DNA from: Pseudomonas cannabina | GTDB taxonomy: Bacteria > Pseudomonadota > Gammaproteobacteria > Pseudomonadales > Pseudomonadaceae | Assembly: GCF_900100365.1 (NCBI RefSeq) | Contig: NZ_FNKU01000001.1 | Span: 1,674,001-1,738,000, forward strand | Length of the DNA stretch: 64,000 nucleotides | Reading direction: 5' to 3' | Shown here: positions 45,742-54,768 of the stretch, piece by piece | Layout: each line of letters opens with the position of its first letter | How positions within the stretch are numbered: the first letter of the stretch is position 1 | Made by a program: the position numbers and the translations under genes | Notes under the pieces: generated by a model | The model's database searches: none | What the model was told of the DNA's origin: nothing | Seen by the model: the letters and a program-made list of their open reading frames with translations, nothing else

Positions 45742-47666
45742 TCGACTTCACCTGTCGATTCGACTTCCGAAAGCATAAGCAGGTCAGAATCCTCCTGCAC
45801 GAGATCCAGCACCAGCTTGGCTACGGGCTTTGTGGGTTGGGCCGGTGTACCTTTCTTGCTGTGGGTACGACTCTTCTGAGCGTCTTTGCGAGCTCTCTTG
45901 CTGGTCGCAGAAGCCTCCTCGACTAGCTTTCGGTTTTCGACGGCGTACTCGGCGATCAATGCATCGTCAATGTTCCCCCGCCCTTCGCTGACAGCTTTAT
46001 CCTTGGCAGCGTGATATTCCCAAAGCGTCACCGCAGGGAATGCCTGGTATGAGGCCGGTACGCGAAAATACTGCTTCAGAACAGGGTCATAGAACCAAAT
46101 GACGCTGACATCCCTCGGGTCACGCCTGAAGAGCAACTTGATTGCCTTCCCGGTCGCGGGATCCTTTTGATTGATCCAATGACGCAGCGCTTCGGAATAG
46201 TAGAACAGATCCCACTGCACACCGTACGTCTGCACAGTCCTGCGAACCGATGGTAGGAAATCCAACTGGACAGCCAAAGGATCGGTGGGCCGCGCCGGCA
46301 CACTGACCAGAGGATCAACCTCCCGATTGCCGAAGAACGCCAACTGCCACTTGCGAGCAGGGCTCATGTGGATCTTTTTGTGATAGGTCTGGTGGTACTT
46401 CAAAATTGATCGAACCAGCCATACCTCGAATTCCGCCATCGTGAGAACGGCTTTAGCATCCGAATCATAGCCCTCGCGTTCCTGAGGGTTACTGAAGGTA
46501 GTGCCTGGCAGCTCATGCACCATTCTCATGAAAGTGCCAAGCACCCGCTCAATTCGACCACCGTATTTTGGAACTTTGGATGGCCGGAAGACGCTGTCTA
46601 TCCCGTAGTTCTTACAGGAATCCACGATGTTCTGCGCCCGGAAGTCAGCACCGTTGTCAGTATGAATTGTTCGTGGAAACCCCCAAACAGGCCATTCACC
46701 ACGAATGTCGTGAGCAGCCAGCCAAGCCTCCTTGGGAAGTATTGAATGTGCGATGCACATCGCCACAGATGTCTCGGAAGGCGCCTCGAACGCCAAGTAG
46801 TAACCAACGATCATGCAGGAGTAGACGTCGATGGCGAGGGTGAGCCAAGGCCGGCCAATTGGCTTACGATGTCGTTCGTCCACCACAATGAGGTTGACCG
46901 GGGTATGGTCGATCTGCACAACGGCCAGCGGATAGCCCTCATCCGGAAACTGTCCGACTGAAGGAGTGTGTCTGTTGTTCGCCTGCTCGGCATAACCACG
47001 CCGACGAAGCTTCACCACCTCGGGAATCTGCCTAATCCGCGCCCTGATAGCAGATGCGCCAGGAGGCTGGATATCGAGCGCTCGCGCTCTGCGCTCAATC
47101 TCCGAAATCGTGGACTGAACCGTGTACCTCTGCACCGTCAGGTAGTAATCATCCAGCACGTCCTGTACGAGCTTTTCTCCTTCGACAGAAAGACGTGTGC
47201 TGCCCTCGCGCCAACCGCGCTTGCGCGGAACAAGAGCCAGAACCTCATTCCATCGACTGTAACGATCCAGCCAACGATAAAGGGTTGCCGGGCTGATCCC
47301 GGTGGCCTTCGCACGCGCTGCCACTGTCTCTTTGGACAACACCGTGTTGCCCAATAAAGGCAGAATCGCGGAATAGCGCTTTTGCGCTATAGCCCAGGCA
47401 TCCGAACTGATGCTGCTGATATCGTGGTTAACGTACAGCCCGTCCAGTTTCTCCGGATCTACAGCTCTGAGGTCGATAATTTGAAGGGCCGCACTGCGGC
47501 CCGTCTCGACCTCGGTCCCGATCACCGTTTGTAGATCTAGGATTTGAACGATCCGGTAAATTTCCTTGTCCCGGCGCACCATCGCGCCGACTTCAATGGC
47601 AACGCGTGACCGAGCAGGTTCAAACGGAACCAGGTGCTCGCTGGTGTCGTCTTCATACAGTTTCAT
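45738..47666 (-). CDS. tnsB: DDE transposase TnsB/TniA
   Basis: 642 residues. N-terminal helix-turn-helix domains (ATGISPATLYRWLDRYSRW near 120-140) bind the transposon ends. The RNase H-like core has Asp253 (QIDHTPV), Asp337 (HTDNGADF) and Glu373 (GGRIERVLG). A beta-barrel and Lys-rich tail follow (KRARKDAQKSRTHSKK). It joins 3' ends to the target. The start overlaps the tnsA end by 14 bp. All catalytic residues are present. Confidence 0.93.
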   Translation of the reverse strand: MKLYEDDTSEHLVPFEPARSRVAIEVGAMVRRDKEIYRIVQILDLQTVIGTEVETGRSAALQIIDLRAVDPEKLDGLYVNHDISSISSDAWAIAQKRYSAILPLLGNTVLSKETVAARAKATGISPATLYRWLDRYSRWNEVLALVPRKRGWREGSTRLSVEGEKLVQDVLDDYYLTVQRYTVQSTISEIERRARALDIQPPGASAIRARIRQIPEVVKLRRRGYAEQANNRHTPSVGQFPDEGYPLAVVQIDHTPVNLIVVDERHRKPIGRPWLTLAIDVYSCMIVGYYLAFEAPSETSVAMCIAHSILPKEAWLAAHDIRGEWPVWGFPRTIHTDNGADFRAQNIVDSCKNYGIDSVFRPSKVPKYGGRIERVLGTFMRMVHELPGTTFSNPQEREGYDSDAKAVLTMAEFEVWLVRSILKYHQTYHKKIHMSPARKWQLAFFGNREVDPLVSVPARPTDPLAVQLDFLPSVRRTVQTYGVQWDLFYYSEALRHWINQKDPATGKAIKLLFRRDPRDVSVIWFYDPVLKQYFRVPASYQAFPAVTLWEYHAAKDKAVSEGRGNIDDALIAEYAVENRKLVEEASATSKRARKDAQKSRTHSKKGTPAQPTKPVAKLVLDLVQEDSDLLMLSEVESTGEVE

Positions 47667-48348
47667 TATCGGGGACCCACAGTTCGAGATCGTGGTTCAG
47701 AGGTTCGGTGATGTCGCAGTCGACCTGACGCGTGGCGATCAAGTGCCAAAGCAGCGACACGCCCCGGTCACGGAAAATACCATTGAAGTGCCGTGCCAGA
47801 AGGTAGTGCACTGGGGCGACTTCCATCTCACGCAGCGTCTTCAACACAGCAACGATGTCGCCTTGTTCAAAAATCATTCGCTCGAAACGTTCCAGGAACA
47901 CAATGTTTTCGAGCGGGAGACCGCGAATGCGCGATTCATCATAAATGCGGAACTGCCACCCCTGGCTACGGGCCAACCGGCGAGCCTCCTTCCATTTACC
48001 TGACCAGTCTCGCCAATTTTCTACCCATTGCTCCCTCGGCTTGACCTCCACCAGCAGCGGTTGCATTGCGCCGAAATAGGGCAGGTGCTGCTGGTGATAG
48101 AAAACAAGGTAATCAGGAGTGTAGATCTGGGGACGGCCCAAAGAGTCGGTGAAAGGAACCTCAACCGGTTGGGAGATAACCGACTCGACCTGGTGAGAGA
48201 ACCGCATCCGTTTCAAAAAATCCCTTTCCAACGACGATTCGAAAGCAACACCACCGAGCCCCTTGAAAGCCATCACTCCTGAAATGCTACGGCGAGTCGG
48301 CTTGATCTTCCGGACCGGTTTAATTTGGTCGCATTTATTTCCGATCAT
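47653..48348 (-). CDS. tnsA: TnsA-family endonuclease (5'-strand cleavage)
   Basis: 231 residues. The restriction-enzyme-like catalytic set is present: Glu41 (ESSLERDF), Asp79 (YTPDYLV) and Lys103 in LLVEVKPRE. A C-terminal helical domain with EQGDIVAVLKTLREME follows. TnsA cuts the 5' ends so that with TnsB movement is cut-and-paste, unlike TnsA-less relatives. The first gene of the operon; its start codon lies inside one of the TnsB-site-like repeats at the transposon end. Confidence 0.9.
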   Translation of the reverse strand: MIGNKCDQIKPVRKIKPTRRSISGVMAFKGLGGVAFESSLERDFLKRMRFSHQVESVISQPVEVPFTDSLGRPQIYTPDYLVFYHQQHLPYFGAMQPLLVEVKPREQWVENWRDWSGKWKEARRLARSQGWQFRIYDESRIRGLPLENIVFLERFERMIFEQGDIVAVLKTLREMEVAPVHYLLARHFNGIFRDRGVSLLWHLIATRQVDCDITEPLNHDLELWVPDNETV

Positions 48349-48460
48349 TTTTTATCTGGTCTCATTTATTACCGACATTCTTCTCAGTAATTTCAGAAGC
48401 GTTTTATGGCCAACAAAGGCCTCTAGCCTAGCCCTTTCTCAGTTATTTCGAAAGCCGACA
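48326..48460. mobile_element. Right end of the Tn7-like transposon with TnsB-site-like repeats
   Basis: Two close repeats TGGTCGCATTTATTTCCGAT (48326-48345) and TGGTCTCATTTATTACCGAC (48357-48376), and another pair TTCTCAGTAATTTCAGAAGC (48381-48400) and TTCTCAGTTATTTCGAAAGC (48436-48455). All share TCTCAnTnATT-like cores, as expected for multiple TnsB sites. The end base is 48460: read inward it begins TGTCGGCTTTCG, with the TGT of Tn7-type termini. Five bases outside (CTGGC) would be the target duplication, but the partner end is not present. Confidence 0.75.
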
Positions 48461-48561
48461 CTGGCATCAACAACAATGTTCAGGTCGAAATCATCGACGG
48501 TCTCGCCGAGGGCGACCGCGTAGTGATCGGTGATCCGGCTGCCGCCGTGGCGGGAGCCTGA
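48461..48561 (+). pseudogene. 3' remnant of a macA-type membrane fusion gene
   Basis: Thirty-three codons remain after the transposon end: GINNNVQVEIIDGL, EGDRVVIGDPAAAVAGA and stop, the typical C-terminus of a MacA/RND-like periplasmic adaptor, two bases before the macB start. The 5' 90% of the gene is missing from the window. In P. syringae such a macA stands between the syringafactin synthetase genes and macB. Confidence 0.8.
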
Positions 48562-48563
48562 GC

Positions 48564-50570
48564 ATGAATCAGAAGGTAGACACTGCGGGCCTGCACGATA
48601 CGCGGCTCGACAGCGACCGACCGCTGCCGCACCTGCAAGGCGTCAGCCGCAGCTTCATGGCGGGCGAGCGCGAGTTTCAGGTACTCAAAAACATTGATCT
48701 GGCCATTAATGCAGGCGAGCTGGTTGCGATCATCGGTGCGTCTGGCTCGGGCAAGTCGACGCTGATGAACATCCTCGGTTGCCTGGACCACGCCAGTACC
48801 GGCAGCTATCAGGTCAATGCTCAGGAAACGCGTGACCTCGATGACGATGCGCTGGCAGCACTGCGCCGTGACCATTTTGGCTTTATTTTCCAGCGTTACC
48901 ATCTGCTGCCGCACCTGGACGCTGTGCGCAACGTGGAGATTCCGGCGGTTTACGCCGGCACGCCGCAGTCACAGCGTCATCAGCGCGCTCAGGCATTATT
49001 GACGCGTCTCGGGCTGGGCGGGCACCTGGAGCACCGGCCGAGCCAGATGTCCGGCGGTCAGCAGCAACGCGTGAGTATTGCCAGAGCCTTGATGAACGGC
49101 GGTCAGGTGATCCTCGCCGACGAACCGACCGGCGCGCTGGACACAGCCAGTGGGAAGGAGGTCATGCGCATCCTGCTGGAACTGCACGCCGCCGGGCATA
49201 CGGTGATTCTGGTCACCCACGACCCCAAAGTCGCGGCCCACGCCGAGCGCATCATCGAGGTCAGCGATGGCGAAATCATCAGCGACCGGCGCACCGCCTT
49301 GCAAACGCTGAACGCCGCCGAGCCACAAGAGGCCACTCAGAAGAGCCTGGCGCCGAGACGGCTGGTCGCCGGTTTCGGGCTGTTTCGCGAAGCCTTCAAT
49401 ATGGCCTGGATCGCACTGATTTCGCACCGTATGCGCACGCTGCTGACCATGCTCGGTATCATCATCGGCATCACCTCGGTGGTGTCGATTTCGGCCATCG
49501 GCGAAGGCGCCAAACGCTACGTGCTCAAGGACATCCAGTCGATCGGCAGCAATACCATCGACATTTACGCCGGCAGCAACTTCGGCGACAGCCGGGCCAA
49601 GTCCATCGAGACCCTGCTGCCCGCCGACGTGGCGGCGCTCAATCAGCTGTATTACATCGACAGCGCGACCCCGGTCGTCGGGCGCAGCATGCTGGTGCGC
49701 TACCGCAATATCGACGTCGATGCGCAGCTCAACGGCGTCAGCAATCGCTATTTTCAGGTGCGCAACATCCAGCTGGCGGCAGGCATCACCTTCAGCGAAC
49801 AGGATGCGCGGCGTCAGGCGCAGGTCGTGGTGCTGGATCACAACACCGCGCAACGCCTGTTCGGGGCGGGCGTGAATCCGCTGGGGCAAGTGATTCTGGT
49901 CGGCAAGCTGCCATGTACGGTGATCGGCGTGACCAGCGATCACAAAAACCTGTTCATCGCCGGTAACACCTTGAATATCTGGATGCCCTACGAAACAGCG
50001 GCGGGACGTCTGCTGGGCCAGCGCCATCTGGATAGCATCAGCGTGCGGGTCAAGGACGGCATGCCGAGCAAGGCCGTCGAAGAACAGATAAAAACGCTCA
50101 TGCTGCAGCGCCACGGCACCAAGGACTTCTTCACCAATAACCTAGACAGCGTCATGCAGACCGTGCAGAAGACCAGCCGCTCACTGACCCTGCTGCTGTC
50201 ACTGATCGCGGTGATATCACTGGTGGTCGGCGGCATAGGCGTGATGAACATCATGCTGGTGTCGGTCACCGAACGCACCCGCGAGATCGGTATACGCATG
50301 GCCGTGGGGGCACGCCAGTCGGATATTCGTCAGCAGTTTCTGGTGGAAGCAGTGATGGTGTGCCTGATCGGAGGGGTGATCGGCATCGGCCTGTCCTACG
50401 GCATCGGTTACCTGTTCACCCTGTTCGTAAAACAATGGGAAATGGTCTTCTCTCTGGCCTCGGTGGTCACGGCATTTGCCTGTTCGACCCTGATTGGCGT
50501 GCTGTTCGGCTTTGTACCGGCACGCAATGCCGCACGGCTGGACCCTATCGAAGCACTGGCGCGGGACTGA
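48564..50570 (+). CDS. MacB-type ABC transporter (lipopeptide export type)
   Basis: 668 residues. N-terminal ATPase with Walker A GASGSGKST at 58-66, Q loop FIFQRYHLL, signature MSGGQQQR at 162-169 and Walker B VILADEPTGALD. Then a membrane helix (LLTMLGIIIGITSVVSISAIG), a periplasmic domain, and three C-terminal helices with ERTREIGIRMAVGARQSDI, the FtsX/MacB module. With an adaptor (MacA) and TolC-like channel it exports peptides or lipopeptides. Its partner is reduced to 33 codons and its promoter region is replaced by the Tn7-like element, so function is doubtful despite the intact frame. Confidence 0.88.
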   Translation: MNQKVDTAGLHDTRLDSDRPLPHLQGVSRSFMAGEREFQVLKNIDLAINAGELVAIIGASGSGKSTLMNILGCLDHASTGSYQVNAQETRDLDDDALAALRRDHFGFIFQRYHLLPHLDAVRNVEIPAVYAGTPQSQRHQRAQALLTRLGLGGHLEHRPSQMSGGQQQRVSIARALMNGGQVILADEPTGALDTASGKEVMRILLELHAAGHTVILVTHDPKVAAHAERIIEVSDGEIISDRRTALQTLNAAEPQEATQKSLAPRRLVAGFGLFREAFNMAWIALISHRMRTLLTMLGIIIGITSVVSISAIGEGAKRYVLKDIQSIGSNTIDIYAGSNFGDSRAKSIETLLPADVAALNQLYYIDSATPVVGRSMLVRYRNIDVDAQLNGVSNRYFQVRNIQLAAGITFSEQDARRQAQVVVLDHNTAQRLFGAGVNPLGQVILVGKLPCTVIGVTSDHKNLFIAGNTLNIWMPYETAAGRLLGQRHLDSISVRVKDGMPSKAVEEQIKTLMLQRHGTKDFFTNNLDSVMQTVQKTSRSLTLLLSLIAVISLVVGGIGVMNIMLVSVTERTREIGIRMAVGARQSDIRQQFLVEAVMVCLIGGVIGIGLSYGIGYLFTLFVKQWEMVFSLASVVTAFACSTLIGVLFGFVPARNAARLDPIEALARD

Positions 50571-50648
50571 TGGCGGCCGGCAGGTTTCCATGCCTGCCGC
50601 CCGGCGTGATCGTCAGGCCGAAAAGGCACCCTCGGAAGAAGCATACAT

Positions 50649-51290
50649 TCAGCGCATCAATGCGTTTCGGCCGCTGATCCCCAGCTTGATCGCGGCCCGG
50701 CGCTGGTAGCTGCCGACCGTGTTGACCTTGAGCATCAGCCGCTCGGCCTGCTCAAGTGCGGTACGCCCGGCGAGCAGCCCGAGGCAGACCTGGGTTTCCC
50801 GTTCAGACAGTGTCTGACCGGTTTCGCGCAGCCGTTCGTGAAAGCGCTCCTCGAAACTGTCCGGTCTTATGATTTCAGCAGTGGGCATGGCCAGTTGCAG
50901 CGCATTGACGTGCTTTTCCAGTATCGAAAACAGCAGCGGCGCAATGTCGCTTAGTTGCCGACGCTCGCCGGGTGAAAACGCCTTGGCGGGCAGTGCGCGG
51001 AACACCGTGATCTTGCAGGCAAAACTTTCCGACGCCTGAACCGGATAAAGATGGATCGAGTCATTGAGCAGCAACGTGCCACGCGACGAGGTCACCGTTT
51101 CATTGAAAATCGGCACTTCCGAGCCGGCTGGCGATTGCCAGGGCTGTGGTAACGAGGACAGGTGCGTGGCGTCCACGGCGAGCTGCGTGTCGATCAAGGT
51201 GTGAAACAGGCTGGAAAACTGGCCGCTGCCAATGCTGGCAATGGCCCGCCCTATGTGCGGAAGTAGTGTATGTGGCATGAGGTCATCCAT
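50649..51290 (-). CDS. LuxR-family transcriptional regulator
   Basis: 213 residues from ATG (MDDLMPHTLLPH). The C-terminal domain is a LuxR helix-turn-helix (SERETQVCLGLLAGRTALEQAERLMLKVNTVGSYQRRAAIKLG in parts). The N-terminal part has no autoinducer-binding Trp/Tyr/Asp set of acyl-homoserine-lactone receptors that I can identify. It resembles the LuxR regulators that flank lipopeptide loci in pseudomonads. It converges on macB. Confidence 0.8.
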   Translation of the reverse strand: MDDLMPHTLLPHIGRAIASIGSGQFSSLFHTLIDTQLAVDATHLSSLPQPWQSPAGSEVPIFNETVTSSRGTLLLNDSIHLYPVQASESFACKITVFRALPAKAFSPGERRQLSDIAPLLFSILEKHVNALQLAMPTAEIIRPDSFEERFHERLRETGQTLSERETQVCLGLLAGRTALEQAERLMLKVNTVGSYQRRAAIKLGISGRNALMR

Positions 51291-51503
51291 GAGATCAGGA
51301 ACTGCTGACAAGAGTGTAGACGCGACAAAAGCAAGGCAGTCACATCAACTTAGTCATAAAAAACATTACGACTGAATATTGACGTTAGATGGACGCTTAG
51401 AGCGCGACTATTGCTCACTACAGCAAATCATAACGCCTCGATGTTACCTAAATACTTCATCATCACAAGCAGTGATTATTACTGGTAATTCTGCACAGAA
51501 CTG

Positions 51504-52940
51504 CTAGCTGCCAAGCATCAGCCGGGTCACCAGCCGCGTCAGTCGCCCGTAGGGTGCCGAGACTTTGTCGGACAGGTTGAAGCGACTCAGGGTGAGCACG
51601 CTGCGCGCATGGGATAAGCGGACGAAACCCTCGTAGCCGTGATAGGCACCGGTGCCACTTTCGCCGACGCCGCCAAAAGGCAGGTCATCCTGAGTCGCAT
51701 GCAGCATGGTGCCATTGACGGTCACACCGCCGGAGCGTGTCCGGCTCAGTACCTGATCCACGGACGCCTGCCGGTTGGAGAAACAGTAAAGGGCCAGCGG
51801 GGCCGGGCGGGCGTTGATGAAGGCAATGGCTTCAGCAAGTGTGTCGTAGGCGATGACAGGCAGCAGCGGACCAAAAATTTCCTCCTGCAGGATGAGCGCA
51901 TCCGATGGCACCTGGGTGAAGGCCACAGGTGCAATCTTGCGCTCGCACGGCGTCACAGGCGCGTCGTGCTGCCAGGCCCTGGCACCGACTGCCACCGCCT
52001 GCATGACCATGGCCGACAGCCGCTCATGATGGCGCGGCGAAATGATCGAGGTGTAGTCCTGATTGCCTTCGAGGGTCGGATAGAGCTTTTTCGCGGCCGC
52101 CAGCCACTCGCTGGCAAAGCTGTCCACGAGGTCGCGCGGCACCAGCACATAGTCTGGTGCTACGCAGGTCTGACCGGCGTTGAACAGCTTACCGATCGCG
52201 ATCATGCGCGCGGCCTTGCTGACCGGAAAGTCGGCGCAGACCACCACCGGTGATTTACCGCCCAGTTCCAGCGTCACCGGCGTCAGACTGCGCGCGGCGG
52301 CGGCCATGACCTGACGGCCGACGTGGGTCGAGCCGGTGAACAGCAGGTGATCGAAGGGCAGCTCGCTGAACTGGCTGGCCAGCGTGGCGTCGCCAGTGAC
52401 CACCGCCACCTGATCGGCAGGAAAGGTTTCGCCGAGCAATTGCCTGAGCAGTTCTGATGTTCTTGGCGTCAGCTCCGAGGGTTTGATCATCACTCGATTA
52501 CCCGCTGCCAGCGCTTCGATCAACGGCACCAGCGTCAGGGTCAGCGGGTAGTTCCAGGGCGCAAGAATACCGACCACACCCAGAGGCTGATAGATGACTT
52601 TGGCGCTGGCGGGCCTGAACACGATACCGGCCTTGCGACGCGCAGGGCGCATCCAGCGTTTCAGGTGCGAGCGGATGTGCTTGATGCCATTGATGATCGG
52701 CATCAGCTCGCCAAGCCGGGTTTCGGCGAAGGAGCGATTGCCGAAATCTGCACTGACGGCCTCGAGCAATCGATTCTGATTGCCACTCACCATGCGCATG
52801 ACCGCGTCGAGGTCGGCGATCCGTTGGGCGTAAGCCGGCACGCCCTGCGCGAGAATCGCCGCTTGTTGTGCTGCGAACAGCGCGCGGAGCGCCTCGGCGG
52901 GAGACGTCGTGGGAGGCTGGACCTGTGCTGGCTGGCTCAT
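51504..52940 (-). CDS. Aldehyde dehydrogenase, coniferyl-aldehyde-dehydrogenase type
   Basis: 478 residues. NAD-binding PWNYPLTLTLVPLIEAL and FTGSTHVGRQVM, catalytic Glu in TLELGGKSPVV, catalytic Cys near 259 in NAGQTCVAPD, and C-terminal PFGGVGESGTGAYHGYEGF. The PAYAQRIADLDAVMRMV start and C-terminal membrane-like tail fit CalB and short-chain-to-aryl aldehyde dehydrogenases. Substrate inferred from family likeness; ferulate and vanillate metabolism (vanAB) would fit. Monocistronic, followed by about 190 bp without a gene. Confidence 0.8.
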   Translation of the reverse strand: MSQPAQVQPPTTSPAEALRALFAAQQAAILAQGVPAYAQRIADLDAVMRMVSGNQNRLLEAVSADFGNRSFAETRLGELMPIINGIKHIRSHLKRWMRPARRKAGIVFRPASAKVIYQPLGVVGILAPWNYPLTLTLVPLIEALAAGNRVMIKPSELTPRTSELLRQLLGETFPADQVAVVTGDATLASQFSELPFDHLLFTGSTHVGRQVMAAAARSLTPVTLELGGKSPVVVCADFPVSKAARMIAIGKLFNAGQTCVAPDYVLVPRDLVDSFASEWLAAAKKLYPTLEGNQDYTSIISPRHHERLSAMVMQAVAVGARAWQHDAPVTPCERKIAPVAFTQVPSDALILQEEIFGPLLPVIAYDTLAEAIAFINARPAPLALYCFSNRQASVDQVLSRTRSGGVTVNGTMLHATQDDLPFGGVGESGTGAYHGYEGFVRLSHARSVLTLSRFNLSDKVSAPYGRLTRLVTRLMLGS

Positions 52941-53180
52941 GACGCTGTTCCTGAAAGGGGTTTGGCAAGGAGCATACCGAGCGAATCGATCAGAACGAAG
53001 CAGCTGTAGATCAACTGAGGCGGCTCAAACCCGGATGTACGCTGGCTGACATTGTTTTCTGGCACCGGCAGATTGTCTGCACGCGGCGCAGATCAATGCG
53101 TTGCGAGCCAGTGACCGCCGATTCGCGTAACGAAAACGGGCGTTTTACAAAAAAAGAGCATGGACTCGGGATATAACACT

Positions 53181-53199
53181 AATTAGAATCAGTCTCATT
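53181..53199. promoter_or_regulatory. Candidate Fur box upstream of the achromobactin sigma gene
   Basis: AATTAGAATCAGTCTCATT matches 17 of 19 positions of the palindromic Fur form AATGAGAATnATTCTCATT. It lies 30 bp before the sigma gene, where iron-loaded Fur would block transcription. Confidence 0.65.
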
Positions 53200-53228
53200 T
53201 GGCGCATCCATCGCTCAAGGCTCTTGTC

Positions 53229-53738
53229 ATGATTGACACAGCGACCGTACCTTCGCAGACCCTGCATTCCCTGTACCGCGATCACCACGGCTGGCTTGAA
53301 AGCTTGCTGCGCAAGCGCATGGGCAATGCCTGGGATGCTGCCGACCTGAGTCAGGATACCTTCTTGCGCGTGCTGTCCAGCTCGCAACAAATCGCTGACA
53401 TGCAGGAGCCACGGGCGTATCTGCTGACTGTGGGCAAGCGCCTGCTGAGCAATTTCTACACCCGTCGCAGCCTTGAACAGGCGTATCTGGAGGCGCTTTC
53501 CCGTTTACCTGAAGACAGCGTGCCGTCTCCCGAACAGCGCTGGTTGCTGCTGGAAACCCTGCAGGCACTCGACGAGTTGCTGGACGGTTTGCCGGCGGCG
53601 GTACGCCGGGCGTTTCTCTGGAGTCAGCTCGAAGGCCTGGGCTACCGTGACATCGCCGAGCGCTTGCAGGTGTCCGAACGCACTGTCAAACGCTACATGG
53701 CGCAGGCCTACGAGCACTGCCTGCTGGTGGATTGGTGA
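53229..53738 (+). CDS. acsS: ECF sigma factor, FecI type (achromobactin)
   Basis: 169 residues from MIDTATVPSQ. Region 2 has LYRDHHGWLESLLRKRMGNAWDAADLSQDTFLRVL in two stretches, region 4 has GLGYRDIAERLQVSERTVKRYMAQA. FecI-type sigma factors work with a FecR-like regulator and a TonB receptor having a signalling domain, exactly the next two genes. In P. syringae the sigma factor AcsS drives achromobactin genes. Its promoter carries a Fur box. Confidence 0.88.
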   Translation: MIDTATVPSQTLHSLYRDHHGWLESLLRKRMGNAWDAADLSQDTFLRVLSSSQQIADMQEPRAYLLTVGKRLLSNFYTRRSLEQAYLEALSRLPEDSVPSPEQRWLLLETLQALDELLDGLPAAVRRAFLWSQLEGLGYRDIAERLQVSERTVKRYMAQAYEHCLLVDW

Positions 53739-54700
53739 TCCGCTCGGCACCTTCGAACGAAGAACGCGAGGTGGTCCGCCGGGCAGCTCAATGGCTGGCG
53801 TTGCTGGAATCTGGCGGTGCCAGTGAAGAAGACCACGCCATGCTTCAGCACTGGCGCGACAGTGCGGCGGGCAACGAACGGGCCTGGCAGAAGGCCCAGC
53901 AACTGCGCCAGCGCTTTTCGGCCGTGCCGGCGAATCTGGCGATGGCAACCCTGGACCGTCCCGACAAGGCCCGACGCGCCGCGCTGAAAAGGGTATTGGG
54001 CTTTGCCGCAGTAGCTCCGGCCGTGTGGCTGCTGGGGCGCCAGTTACCCCTTGATGTCTGGCGCGCCGACCTGCACACCGCCGTCGGCGAACACCAGCGC
54101 CTGACGCTGACTGATGGCAGCGTCCTGCAGCTGAATACGGACAGTGCCGTCAATGTCGACCTGGGTGCCCGACAGATAAAACTGCTTCGCGGAGAAATCG
54201 CACTCAAGGTGCCGGGCAGCGCGCCGCTGACCATCGAGGGGCCTTACGGTCGCATCGTCGTCAGTCAGAGTGAAGTCTGTGTGCGCCTCAATGAACGCGA
54301 TTGCCGGGTTTCGGTGGTCAGCGGTGCGGTGCAGATCCATCCGTTGCAGGGCCCTGCGCTGATGTTACAGGCGCAACAGCAGATCAGCCTGCAAGCAAGC
54401 GGGGCGGGGCCTGTCGCAGCCTTTGATGCGATGCTGCCCGGCTGGCGTGACGACATATTGACCGCGCAGAACCAGCCGTTAGGCAACTTTCTGCGCGAAC
54501 TCGGCCGATACCGGCCCGGCCTGCTGCGCTGGGAGCCCGAGCTTGAAGGCTTGCGTGTGACGGGCAGTTTCCGCCTCGACAATACCGACCGGATTCTGTC
54601 GCTGCTGGCAGCCAGCCTGCCGGTAGACGTCCACATGCGCACACGCTACTGGGTCACGCTGGCCCCTCGAAAAAGCACACCACAAAAAAATAATGCGTGA
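53735..54700 (+). CDS. FecR-type anti-sigma/signal transducer
   Basis: 321 residues; GTG start overlaps the sigma stop (GTGA). N-terminal cytoplasmic DUF4880-type part (EREVVRRAAQWLALLESG, HWRDSAAGNERAWQ), a membrane helix near 90 (VLGFAAVAPAVWLLG), then the periplasmic FecR domain with TLTDGSVLQLNTDSAVNV and a C-terminal secretin-like domain (GSFRLDNTDRILSLLAASLPV). It senses the receptor's signalling domain and controls the sigma factor. Confidence 0.88.
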   Translation: MIRSAPSNEEREVVRRAAQWLALLESGGASEEDHAMLQHWRDSAAGNERAWQKAQQLRQRFSAVPANLAMATLDRPDKARRAALKRVLGFAAVAPAVWLLGRQLPLDVWRADLHTAVGEHQRLTLTDGSVLQLNTDSAVNVDLGARQIKLLRGEIALKVPGSAPLTIEGPYGRIVVSQSEVCVRLNERDCRVSVVSGAVQIHPLQGPALMLQAQQQISLQASGAGPVAAFDAMLPGWRDDILTAQNQPLGNFLRELGRYRPGLLRWEPELEGLRVTGSFRLDNTDRILSLLAASLPVDVHMRTRYWVTLAPRKSTPQKNNA

Positions 54701-54768
54701 AGCCTGTCCCTTTTTTTCTTCTCACTGGTCATTCCAGGTAGTGAACAAAATTACGAGAGCTTCCCTTT

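Noticed and set aside
48326..48460. CRISPR-like short repeats
   Set aside because: Repeats are irregularly spaced, imperfect and at a transposon border beside tnsA, so TnsB sites explain them; no cas genes exist in the window.
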